DNA from: Podila epigama
Taxonomy: Eukaryota > Mortierellomycota > Mortierellomycetes > Mortierellales > Mortierellaceae
Direction of reading: 5' to 3'
Assembly (NCBI GenBank): GCA_015679605.1
Contig: JAAAVE010000361.1
Coordinates: forward strand, 1-21,329
Length of the DNA: 21,329 nucleotides
The translations under genes and the position numbers were made by a program. The notes beneath the pieces were generated by a model, which was given only the letters and a program-made list of their open reading frames with translations, did no database searches and had not been told where the DNA came from. The stretch's first letter is position 1. Each line of letters starts with the position of its first letter. Shown here in pieces: positions 10,608 through 20,678 of the stretch.

Positions 10608-10618
10608 TGATAAAATGA
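10608..10618 (+). promoter_or_regulatory. Candidate 3'-end processing element behind NAD kinase (ATGATAAAATG)
   Basis: An AT-rich 11-base word 32 bases after the stop codon. The identical word lies 41 bases after the Nup192 stop. A polyadenylation-signal-like role is inferred from position and repetition only. Confidence 0.4.
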
Positions 10619-10638
10619 ATTTTCGGTGACGTGTAAAC

Positions 10639-10672
10639 TTTTTTTTTTTTAAAAAAAAAACGCCATATGGCG
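10639..10672. repeat. Composite palindrome: T12-A10 followed by CGCCATATGGCG
   Basis: T at 10639-10650 meets A at 10651-10660, a self-complementary 20-base core, directly followed by the perfect 12-base palindrome at 10661-10672. It occupies the middle of the 154-base spacer between the NAD kinase stop and the aminotransferase start. It could act as a nucleosome-free boundary or in 3'-end formation; nothing in the sequence decides. Confidence 0.7.
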
Positions 10673-10730
10673 TTGAAAATTTATTCACTCTCTTCTTTCA
10701 AACTTGATACTTGAAACTTCCTGTCTGAAT

Positions 10731-12571
10731 ATGGAACGTCCAAGAGCCAATTTGGTACCAGGTACACACCACAATGCGCTGTCAGGCAGCTCGTTTTATT
10801 TGTGTGTCAAAAAGATGTTTGGTCCGAATGTTTATCATGAGATAATTTCATCCTTCCCAATATTTACCATCTTTTTTTATTATCTTTTCTTTTCCATCAA
10901 GGGCCTACTGTCGTCCCTCAGCACATCCAAGAACTCTATGCCAACACATTTTACGGCAGTGGTGATCTTCAATCAGAATGTTTGTCAGTCTACAAGGAGT
11001 GTGGCGAACGCTTGGCCAAGCTTTTGAACTTTGAGGCCGAAGTCCAGAAAGGAGGCTCGGTTGTCATTATGAGTGGTGAGGCCATGGTAGGTCTTTGGGG
11101 TGGCCTAAAATCTGTCATTCCTTGGCCCTGTCAAAAGAAGAAGGACCCCGAAACTGGACGATGGCTGCTGGAGTCTGAACACTCTTCATATAAAGTCCTT
11201 TGCGTTGGTAATGGCGTGTTTGGCTGTGGCATGGGCGACATGGTGGACAGCCTTCGCTATCCCAATGTTGACGTTCGATTGGTGGAAAGCCGTTATGACC
11301 AACCCATCAATGTCGAAAAGGCTATTCAGGAGATCAAGGACTGGAAGCCAGACCTCGTTACAAGTATGAAAACTATTTCTGTGCATATTTTTTTTCTCTC
11401 TCTGTGCTTGCAGGTCAACTGGTCAGGGTACAGGATCAATGATCGGATAACGGAAATACATCTAACTCTAGGCGGTGGAGGATATTATCCTCCCTTCCAT
11501 TTATTTGCATTATAGTGGTACATTGCGATACGCCCACAGGTGTACTGAATTCGGATGCGATCAAGCGCGTTGGAGAAGAATGCTCCAGGAGCAATACTCT
11601 TTTTTATGTGGATGTCGTGAGTTCAGCCGGAGCTGTCCCTGTTGACATTTCTGGATGGAACATTGACATTGGTAACAATGAAATTGCCTTGATATCTGAT
11701 ATCTGACATCTACTGCTTTGTCCGCCCACCTTCCAGACGTTTTGACACTATGACCATGTTTCTTTCTCTTTCCTTCATTTGCCCAATGATAGGATTGGTG
11801 GGCACCCAAAAGGCATTCTCTCTCGAACCGTCGCTCGCAATCATCACAGTCAGTACAAAGGCGTGGAAGCAGATTGAGGAAGTTGGATACACAGGATACG
11901 ATGCCATCCTCCCTTTCAAGACCGTTCATCAGGTATACTTTTTCTCCTCATACCATCCAATCCCATCCGAACAAAGCAATATAATGATTTCAAGCTTATA
12001 CGCCGTTTATACTGATTTCGTTGAATTATGTCTAGACTGCTTGGTTCCCTTACACACCATTGTGGTCAGGGTTGGACGCCTTGAACGTACAGCTGAAGAC
12101 AACATATGGGGAGGAGAGTCAGCTTACAAATGAAGTGTATGCTCGACACGAAACTGTGGCTCAGTATTGTCGGGAACGGATCCAAAAGATGGGTCTCTCG
12201 CTCTGGTGGAGCGATGAGCTTGTCTCGTTGAATTCCGCTGTGGCAACAGCTGTTCGAGTACCCTCCAACACTACATGGGAGGTGCTGGATGAAAAGCTGC
12301 GAAAGGAGGGCGTCATCTTTGGAGGAAGGTAATATACTAATCTCTTTTTCACTTTTTTATGTGTATGAGTTGAAAGCACTTGGCACATTGTTCGCAACTA
12401 CAATGATCCACGCTCACACTCGTACCTCTGACTTGATTTCAACTTGTTTTCCTTAGTTTCGGAGAAACCGCCAACGCTATCTTCCGGATTGGTCATATGG
12501 GTACTCAAGCTGATATGGAGACCGTGCGATATGCTCTGGATGTGTTGGAGAGAATCGTCAAGGATTTGTAG
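10731..12571 (+). CDS. Class-V PLP-dependent aminotransferase, alanine-glyoxylate aminotransferase-like
   Basis: Likely transfers an amino group from alanine or serine to glyoxylate (family inference; substrate not provable here). Exons: 10731-10761, 10902-11363, 11516-11671, 11793-11932, 12036-12328, 12457-12571; five GT-AG introns give 398 aa, usual for the family. Visible motifs: NLVPGPT near the N-terminus (split by intron 1), HCDTPTG at 167-173 (PLP-phosphate/substrate loop, HxxTSTG-like in relatives), VDVVSSAG with Asp197 facing the PLP ring nitrogen, TQKA with Lys223 as the Schiff-base lysine, and RIGHMG at 371-376 with the carboxylate-binding Arg371. A Lys-rich insert (QKKKDPETGRW) lies around residue 90. 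The C-terminus (VKDL) lacks a PTS1 signal and no mitochondrial presequence is evident, so a cytosolic location is suggested. Tandem with NAD kinase upstream, convergent with the XRCC2-like gene downstream. Confidence 0.88.
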
Positions 12572-12607
12572 ATTAAAAGGTACATTTAGTGATGACACTA
12601 AGAAAGG
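12572..12607. other. 36-base spacer between convergent stop codons
   Basis: The aminotransferase stop (TAG, plus) and the XRCC2-like stop (TAG, minus) face each other. Any ordinary 3' UTR must run into the opposite gene, so the transcripts are expected to overlap antisense. Confidence 0.85.
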
Positions 12608-13814
12608 CTATGAGAATGGCGGACAGTACAAAAGAATACCGTCCTTGCCAGAAATCGACATTCGGAACAGCTCCTCCTTGTGCTCTACATTTGGAGCAAT
12701 CATTTGGGCTTGGAACAATGTGAATAAGTCTGCATCCTGGTCAGGAGCGGATGGTCCACGTCTAGTCATCCACTCTTGGACGACTTCACGCTCTGATGGG
12801 TATCGCTGGATGCTGCTGGGCTGTATCAAAAATCGGAATTTTATCCGAGCCCGCAAAGCTTCAGTAGTTGTTCGATCCAAGATGGATACATTGGGTGAAG
12901 GAAGTGACCAGCTCGTCGTGACAAAGACCAGCTTCCATCGCTTGACGAGTCGATCCAGGGCGTCTATTATTTGTGACATGGCACGTGTATGGTTGTTGTG
13001 TAATTTCTCTTGCCAGTAGAAGGAAGAGATCGAGTCGAGAATCAAAAGAGCAAAAGGCGAGTTTGCGAACGGATTCTGGGAGGCGACTCGAGTGAGGTAG
13101 TGATCCATGCTTCGGAGCATCAGGATTGTAGAAGATGCGCTAGGCGGTCTGAACACATGAACTTTTTGAAGGCACGAGGCCACTAATTGATCTACTTTTG
13201 ATTGATATCCCTGCGATTGCTGCTGTAGAACCAGCTCTTGTTGCTGCACTTTGAGCTGAGTGTGGATATGAAGGCTGATCAGGCTCTTGAGTCGATCTCC
13301 AGAAAAACCAAGGTCCATGTCTACAAAGATCACATGTTTCGACCGCCCATTCAAAACTAGTGGCGGTAACCCTCGAGTGTGCTTCCATGACTTTGGGAGG
13401 ATGGAGGCGATAGTGATGGCGTAGAGGGCTGTCGTTTTTCCAGAGCATGGTCCACCCAAAAAATCGATCAAATCTCCGGGCTTAAGACCGCCATACCTTA
13501 ACAATATGGAGTCAATCTGATCAATTCCTATCCCTGATCCATGCTTTTGCAAGTGAGTCATCCCTGACTCTGATCCTGGCCCTGGTACTGACACTGAAGA
13601 CTGGAAAAGGTCTGTCAGTAGCTAAAAAAAAAATGACATTAAGTGGTGCCAGTGAGCGACAATTCGTGAAGGATATAATGGTGGCGTGTATCACAAGACA
13701 ACATTGTGGACACTCGCGGACGCATGCATCTGAGCTGCAATGTCATCAAGAACTCACATCGAGTCCTGTCTCTGCTTCAATTTCAAGGACGCGTTGAACA
13801 TGGGTAGGATTCAT
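12608..13814 (-). CDS. XRCC2: XRCC2-like RecA/RAD51 paralogue, DNA double-strand break repair
   Basis: XRCC2 works with other RAD51 paralogues to assist RAD51 filaments in homologous recombination in the nucleus (family knowledge). Exons on the minus strand: 13814-13758 and 13621-12608, intron of 136 bases with GTGAGT donor; 356 aa. The first exon begins at an ATG (MNPTHVQRVLE) and joins in phase; the second exon alone has no suitable early ATG. Walker A is GGPCSGKTT (Lys81, Thr82), preceded by GGLKPGDLIDFLG. ALYAITIASILPKSW matches the XRCC2 helix after the P-loop. Walker B is FALLILDSISSFYW (about 209-222), where LDS[IL]S[SA]FYW is typical of XRCC2 rather than RAD51, RAD51B-D or XRCC3. A Gln-rich insert lies near 142-161. 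The C-terminal GKDGILLYC resembles the family end GESGVEFC. Convergent with the aminotransferase and divergent from the nucleoporin gene. Confidence 0.82.
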
Positions 13815-13820
13815 GTTTTC

Positions 13821-13844
13821 ATTGGCCAATATATTTTGGCCAAT
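13821..13844. promoter_or_regulatory. Paired CCAAT boxes in inverted arrangement
   Basis: ATTGGCCAAT at 13821-13830 is itself a palindrome with CCAAT on both strands; TTGGCCAAT at 13836-13844 repeats it after five bases. CCAAT is the binding site of the HAP/NF-Y complex. The pair begins 7 bases upstream of the XRCC2 start codon, so it lies in the leader or core promoter. Confidence 0.5.
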
Positions 13845-13904
13845 GGAAATGTTGTCAAGGAGAGAGGTTCACCTGTGTTTCCCAAAAAGTTCAAAACACC
13901 AAAT

Positions 13905-13918
13905 GAATCACGTGATTC
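13905..13918. promoter_or_regulatory. Perfect 14-base palindrome GAATCACGTGATTC with central E-box
   Basis: CACGTG (13909-13914) is the core site of bHLH factors such as Cbf1/Pho4/USF. The four bases on either side extend the symmetry. It lies about 95 bases upstream of the XRCC2-like start codon. Confidence 0.5.
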
Positions 13919-14142
13919 GTACCTTTCTTTTTCGTTTTTTTTTTTTTTTTTTTTGTTTGCATTCAAAAGGAAAGCATTCCTCTCTTTTGACCGCGCCATC
14001 CTTCAACTCACATTCCCTCAACGTTATTCTCACTATTGCACATTCTCGATATTCGTTAGGCCGTGAATTGAATCCACCTCACAGTCATCTTCACTTGGGA
14101 GAGAGAACAAAAACCATAGTAACGCCAACTGCAATCCTCAGT

Positions 14143-14156
14143 ACACTGATCAGTGT
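14143..14156. repeat. Perfect 14-base palindrome ACACTGATCAGTGT
   Basis: Self-complementary without a spacer, 231 bases before the Nup192 ATG. It may bind a dimeric regulator; no known motif recognised. Confidence 0.45.
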
Positions 14157-14387
14157 TGAATCGCGCGTTCAGTTAATTCTGTAAGGATAGAGTCACAACT
14201 CTAGAATTCCACAAGTTTTCCATGCCTCGCGCTACATTTTGCGCATATTCATCCGCATGCAACCTAGTGCTCAATTGACCAACATTGTATTTCACATTTT
14301 AAGATTTTCTCCCTGAAGCAGTACATCTTGCCAGATTTACCAGCTGCCTCGGAACCAAAAGTGAGAGACTTATAGTATAAAAAAAAA

Positions 14388-17300
14388 ATGTCAAACGGCA
14401 TATCAACAAGGTAGGACACGACGATACTGGCGTCCCCCCCCCCCTCTGTTTTTGTGCTTGTTGCTCCACGCGTCACTCTCATACCATGAGGTTCTTAACT
14501 CGAATGCCTCCATATTTTTTGTCTTTCCTGGGCAATCAGTAGCTCGTACGCCAGTCTTTTCACAGCCATCACAGCGCAAGATGAGGCGGGGCTAGTTGAC
14601 TTTGACCTGATAAAGCAGCTGGTTGGGAGCCATTTGCAAAGCCTTCAGCTCGGACTTGATGCTTTTAAACCTCCTTCGGCAACGGCACGCTCAGGGATGG
14701 CGTCAGCAACTAACCATGAAGGAATAAAATACACCGACGCGCAAATCAACTTGGCAAAGCGTCTGAGCGACGTTGTACGGCTGGAAGAGACACAGGCACT
14801 CAGAATCATTGATGAACTCGTTTTAGAAGTCCAAATCCCAGACACCGTCACAGAGGACTTGGTTTTTAAGGCGCTTGATGTTTATTGGAAGGAGCGATCA
14901 TCAATCATTGCAGCACTCGGGCAACTTGCCAAGCTTGCCAAGGACAACGAAACCAAACCCGAAAACCAGATTGGAGGCGTGAACCAGATCCTTTCACAGA
15001 GTGCGCCTCTCATTCTCAAACTTCTCGCGCAATGGAAGACCAAAGTCACAGAGACCGCGCCTGAATACTTTCTCTCCAACACAGAACTGACAGAGCTATG
15101 GATCGGCCAATCTTTGACAGAACAGAGCGCGCTTTTGGAAACCATGATCTCCCTTGCCTATGCAGGCAGGGACGACAAATCAGGACTTCCCGCCTCTGTA
15201 CTCGCTACCCTCCTTGAGACAGAATTTGGAGCTGAGCAACAATTTGTCTCCAAGTTCAAGACTGAGGCTGTTGATCTTTTCGAGAGTGTCCGCATCCAAT
15301 GTGTTATTCTCTCTGTTGCCGTCCTAGACCTTGAATGTTTGTATACTTTGTCCACATCCGACGACTCTTCAAGGAACCACATTTTCAAATCAGCCACCCA
15401 AGTTGCTTCCATCAATGCCACACTCAAGTCCGTCGGATGTCAGCGAGAGCTGGCGCCATTTATCTTGGCCTGGTCCACTGTTCTTTCGGCAAGGATTCAA
15501 TTGAATATTCAGGCTACAGAAAAGGACGAGCTCACCCAACTCGCAACAAAACTGGTATACGTGTCTATGGAGACTCTTGGTGTCTTTTCCTACCTCGAGA
15601 CCTTCTTTGGCAATGAACTATTCGATCCAAGCTCAGTATACGCCAGCACCTACAAGAAGATATTTTTCCTGTTTTTCGAACTCGTTTTCCTGGATCACGA
15701 GCCACGTGTTATCAAGAACTTTACAGGACTGGTCAGTTGTTTGTCAGAGGTTCTTCGAAACGAGCCTGACCTCTGTATTCTCATTTGGGGTGAGGCCCCA
15801 ACCCTTGGACAAGGAACTGTCAAGGTTCTGGAGGCTGCCCGCGGTCGATTCCCGCTTCAGTTTGAACCATTGCTCCAGCTCTTGACTGCGCTGGCGACAG
15901 GAGGCGAGTCATCAGCGAGTCTCACAGCATATTTCTTTCATCGTCTGCCCTCTCTCACCCAGCTTATTCCTCTGTCGTCGCCGTCGATCGAACAGGATGT
16001 TGATCATGCGACCATGGCCACCGTCATTCGGTCCAGGGCCGAGGTCCCATTCGGTATTCTCCCGGATCGACCGCTGATGCGGCTCCCAATTGGTATCAGT
16101 GGAAGTCTTGTTTCAGGAGAGAATGCGGCCCATATTGTAAAGTGGGCCTATTCAAACTCGGGTTGGGCGCTCGTCCACGATATGTTGGACGTGTTCCGTC
16201 AGATAAACCAGGAGGATTTCTCGCCACAGTCGAGTGTCGAGATTTCACATATCAAGGCGATTCTGGACCTGCTTCAAGCCTTGTTCCGTTATCCTTCCGT
16301 TTCAACAGAACTTGTCGAGAGCTTTTTCGCCTCTTCAGAAGGTGCGGCCCTTATTCCGACACTCTTCGCCATCTTGGATCAAAGCTCTAAATTTCAGAAC
16401 CCACCACTGGACCTGTTGTCCTCCTGCCTCAAGTGCCTGACACACTTGTGTGATCCCTATGCTCAAGAGATTTGGCTGTTTTTGAAGCAGTCATCGTTCC
16501 TGCCGTCGATCATCACCACTACCGTCCAGTTCACAGGCGCCAGTGTTGTACAGACCAGTGGCTCGGCGTTCAACCTTCTGACACAGACAGAGTGCGTTCA
16601 AGGCAACTATGACACCACCCTGGCTTTCCTCAACCTCATCAAGACTCTTCTCTCTGATGCACAGCAAGGCGAGATCTGGGATTCAAAGGAATTGCGGGAA
16701 CTCAAGACAGAGGTTTTATACCCATGTCTAGCATATCTTCAAAACGACATCTTTACCAATTATGACACTTGGCATTACAACAATATTCAGGATCGTTTCG
16801 CCATCGGATCCAAGATCATGTCAATTTTCAATCAAGTTGTGGATGACCTGCCATTGTTGAGCGGTCCAGGCAGTGTGGGTCTCAGCACCCTTCAGGAATA
16901 CCTCGTCAAAAACTTTTTGTACGAGGGTGGTAAACAACTGGCTCTGCCTCTTGCGTCAATCATTGGGTGCGGACCTGATATTGCAGCGTACTTTTCGAAA
17001 TATGCCCGTCAAAAGGAGATGGCTCTCATCCAACTCATGGTAACCCAGGGTCTCGTGTTTGTCAAGTCACTTTTGCGGTACCGCAAGTTGGCGGGTGGTG
17101 AGCCCTCGTTCCTGGAAGTGTACCTTGTTGACCGGACTGTAGGAAGGGCCAACTCGTCCTTGATTCATGTTCTGGCATCCTACAGTGGCTTCTCATGCGG
17201 ACTGGATGCAGCCCTTTCGTCCGCTGATGTGCTGACACTACTTTGCTCTCTCACTTCTGAGTGGCCCACGCGCCCATCGTTCGTTGGATACCTGGGAACA

Positions 17301-20300
17301 ACAGCTCAAGCCCAACAACTCATCACGACGCTCATCAACAGAGTTGGGAATGACAGCCTTTCGCTCTTTTATCGAATTGCACTGTGGAACCTTATTACGA
17401 TCACCTTGACCACACAGCCCGGCTTGGCGACTCTTTTCTTGGCGAACGATCGTATCGACCCCGTCTCTGGTGCACTGGACGACAACACACGGGAGATTGG
17501 CAAGAATTCTGTTGTTGTCAAGGGACTGGAAGTTCTAAAGAAACACGATTCTTTCCTTTCCTCAGAACCCGAGATTGTGCCTCCGGTCCTCTTCTTTTTC
17601 GAAACACTCTGGCAGAATGCAAAGGACCACTCGGTATTGGCCAAGACCATTATGGAGAAGGAAGAATTCTGGAAGAGCTTGGGCGACTTGCTTGCAACCA
17701 TACCACGACGCACAGACCTGGAGACATGCAATTGGAAGGTTGTTGCTTCGCAGTACGGCGGAGATGCACACGTTCAGATCCGCAAGACTGCCCAAGGTAG
17801 CGCTGACACCCGAGCGCGTGCTCATGCTTTCCGGATCATTGCACTGGCTGTTCACTTTCAGCGAGCGACAAAGGGCGATGTCGTCAAGGATTTGGATGCC
17901 CTGCCCAAGGGCCTCAAGGAGTTTTTCAAGCTGGTTGTCGAGAAGAAGATGTTTTTGGACTGGAACCGATCTGTTCCAGCGATTCACTATCATGTGAATG
18001 GCGTGCGTGAGTTGCAAAAAATGACCCATGGCCTGGCATCACCCTTTGAGTACTCGAAGCTTGCTGTTCGGAGGTGGGATGATAACTATGATGCGGATAT
18101 TTTGCCCGGTGCTTCATATATATTTGACTTGAGCACAGCGCAGACAAAGTTAATGTTGCGAGGCGCGGAACGGGAACGCCGTTTTATCAGGACAGTCTTA
18201 CACGTCAACCTCAACTGGTCCGTCGTCAATGCCCAGCTGCAGCGGCTCTCAGCTTGGCGCTTCTTTATCCAGGTGCTGACCGAAACCTTTGGCTCGTCTA
18301 TTTTGGCCAAGGAGAACTCGACTGTCCATGGCTCGGGTGCGTTCTACCAGTTCCTCTTGGATTTGCTTGCCCACATCGAGCTCGATACCCATGACAGCCG
18401 GATCTTGCGGACAGCTCGCCACGACTGCTGCCTGATGCTCCAAGCCGTGATAGAGCACACACCTACAACATCCCTGTCAGACAAGAAAAACCTCGCCGCA
18501 AACTTCCCCGAGGTTCTTAACAAGCTTCAGAAGGTGATCCAGAGTAAGGATATTGCCCTATTGGAGGCTATTCAGGATAACAAGGATGGTGATGCTTCAC
18601 CTGTGACCTTGTTGCTGACACTGTTGATGTGCTACCGCTCGATGCACGACAAACAAGTTCTTGACGCTCTCGACGGCGACAGCTTGAGAGAACTCCAGCA
18701 GTCTGTCAATGTTGCTCTTCCACTGCTTGCCAATTGCTTTGCAGTTGTGTGTGAGAAACATTTGCTTGGCCAGCATGACCATTCTAATCATCTTGTGATT
18801 CTGCTGTCGCTCTTGGAAGAGATTTGCCGCCCTGTCTGGAACCCGCATCCAGCTCTTTGGATCCCTATCTTTGGTCATTTGGAAGTGTTCCGTTTGAACA
18901 TTCACCTTTGCGCCCGCTCGTTTTCTACAGCCGACTATGAAAATCGTGCTTCATACTTTGAAGGTAGCCTTAGTTTGCTGCTCGCCTTGTCCAATGTTCC
19001 CGAGATGGCTGTGCACTTGGTGGATGCAGGTGTGATGTCAATGTTTTCTCACAACGGTCTTTCGCCGCTGCTCCAGCGGGGTGAAGTGGCCCATCTGGAC
19101 GAGACTCATGGGGACCGCGGTAACTGGCACCACGCATGGTGCATGATGATTGCGGTCGTCACAAATATCCTTCGACACATGAGCGGAAGCGAGGCGTTTA
19201 TGCAGTCCTTGATTGCGTTTATTCATCTTTATGGTAGCCAGATCAGTGAGGGCCTTGACACTTCGACAGACCGACCCTTGACCAGCGCCAAGTTGGAGGA
19301 AATGGAGCGGATAACGATGCTCTTTTATGAACTATCCAAGAACGAGTCGAGACTGAAGGTGCTTGGAGCAAGCGATGTGTTGAAGGCGTTCTTTGACCGG
19401 TCACTGTTTATTCTCCAACATGCGATTCATTTGTTTACACATCCGCACACGATGGCATCAGTCATTGTGCCAATTACAAGGACGGAGCACAAGGAGAAGG
19501 AGGCTGGACAAGGATTGACGCTGGTGACCTTGATTGAGGGCAAGCTGGCGGCTGTGGTGAGGAATATTCTGGGAGCAATCTTGGCGTGGACAGATCCAGC
19601 GACGGTTCTGACAAAATCCAATATTGAGTGGCCAGTACGAAAGACGATTATTGCTCCGATTAGTAACACACCCGTCTACGAGCCAGCGTCGATTGGAACT
19701 CTGTTTGACCTGGTACAGTATGCAACCACGTCTCTGAAGGAATGGGAGGCTAGGTTGGAGGGTAAGGCAGGAGGAGCCGCAGGACTGTTCAAGGATTCGG
19801 CTGACGACGAGCAGAATGATACCAATACCACATCACTCAATGCTGGCTCATCAAGCTCAAAGTCAACATCAAAACTGGCGTGGTTTGGAAATCTGAGCGT
19901 TGGACCGACAAAGGCTACAGGAGCTGGAGCTGTGTCCAATGGGACGAGCACAACCGCTACTGCCAATGGGGCCTTGTCGGGTTCGAGTGTAGGATCAACC
20001 ACGTCCAAGACGACAGAAGACAGCGGTTCAGAATCTGCATTTGCAACACTCTCGACTAATACTGGTTCGTCGACGCGTATGATTTCGTTGTTGGAGGATG
20101 CCCTGGTGGTGACGACAACACAGCTGGGTCTGTATATGTACCACCCTCAATTGGCAGGATCGGCGCGACGGGATATTCAAGATTTGTCTGTGGATTTGCT
20201 GTCGACACTGAATTCTGTCCAGCGGATGCTGCAGCGGTTTGACAAGGTGCCGGTGCAAGCACGTAAGGATGGTCTTGGAGAAGAGGAACGTGGGCAGATT

Positions 20301-20372
20301 CGATCGCTTCGGAATGATATGATTCCTGTGCTCAAGCACTTTACACAGACCAAGGTCAACCTGTCGACATGA
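14388..20372 (+). CDS. NUP192: Nuclear pore complex inner-ring scaffold nucleoporin Nup192/Nup205
   Basis: Large alpha-solenoid that binds Nic96 and Nup53-type partners and builds the inner ring of the nuclear pore (family knowledge). Exons: 14388-14410 (MSNGIST plus two bases) and 14540-20372, with a 129-base GT-AG intron containing CTTAAC as a likely branch site; 1951 aa, in the 1.6-2.0-thousand-residue range of the family. The frame is open upstream of the first internal ATG and reaches the acceptor at 14539, so the short first exon is favoured. Family marks: helical repeats throughout; GSAFNLLTQTECVQGNYDTT with LAFLNLIKTLL, which matches the conserved central Nup205/Nup192 segment; and NWSVVNAQLQRLSAWRFFIQ. 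A Ser/Thr/Gly/Ala-rich linker lies at about 1760-1855 before the last helices. There are no FG repeats, as expected for a scaffold protein. No intron interrupts the 5.8-kb second exon, unlike the intron-rich neighbours. Confidence 0.9.
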
Positions 20373-20678
20373 GAGATTTGTTTTTCGCCCTTTGATAGCT
20401 TCTGAAGAAAAAATGATAAAATGCATAATGGAAAATAGGACAGCATCTACGACGCTCTTGTTTACTTTCACGTGCTGCAATTAACTTTTTTTAATGATTC
20501 CCCTTGTCTTGAAAGATAGTTTCAATAGAAGAGCTACAGCTATTTTGTTTTTCATCATCTTCACCATCCCATCCACGCATCAAACTCATTCTTCTTTGCA
20601 TCCCACTTTCATCTCTTTACATTAATACCTCCGTCTCTACCCCAATACCCATCTCCTATCCCTTATATATAATCCAGC
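20373..20678. other. Spacer between Nup192 and septin: 3' end and septin promoter
   Basis: Contains the 11-base word shared with NAD kinase (20413-20423), a CACGTG E-box at 20469-20474, a CT-rich and CCAAT-containing leader (CCCAATACCC around 20641), and TTATATATAA at 20663-20672. That last element is only 6 bases before the septin ATG, too close for an ordinary TATA box. No gene seen. Confidence 0.6.
20413..20423 (+). promoter_or_regulatory. Candidate 3'-end processing element behind Nup192 (ATGATAAAATG)
   Basis: Identical to the word behind NAD kinase and at a similar distance (41 bases) from the stop codon. A role in polyadenylation is inference. Confidence 0.4.

Larger units (their letters stand above)
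13815..14387. promoter_or_regulatory. Shared divergent promoter of the XRCC2-like and Nup192 genes
   Basis: Both genes start at the ends of this 573-base region and point outward. It holds a CCAAT-box pair next to the XRCC2 start, a CACGTG-centred palindrome, a T20 run at 13935-13954, a second 14-base palindrome, and TATAAAAA only a few bases before the Nup192 ATG (14376-14387). No gene seen in it. Confidence 0.7.

Noticed and set aside
11364-11413. Alternative 50-base intron in the aminotransferase using the CTTGCAG acceptor
   Set aside because: It leads to a stop codon ten codons later. The acceptor at 11514-11515 restores the conserved HCDTPTG segment in frame and has a CTAAC branch-like site upstream.
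14697-14699. ATG at 14697 as the Nup192 start
   Set aside because: The frame is open upstream, encodes a plausible helical N-terminus, and joins a clean short exon with an ATG across a good GT-AG intron.
20663-20672. TTATATATAA as TATA box of the septin gene
   Set aside because: It is 6 bases before the start codon, leaving no room for a normal transcription start and leader.
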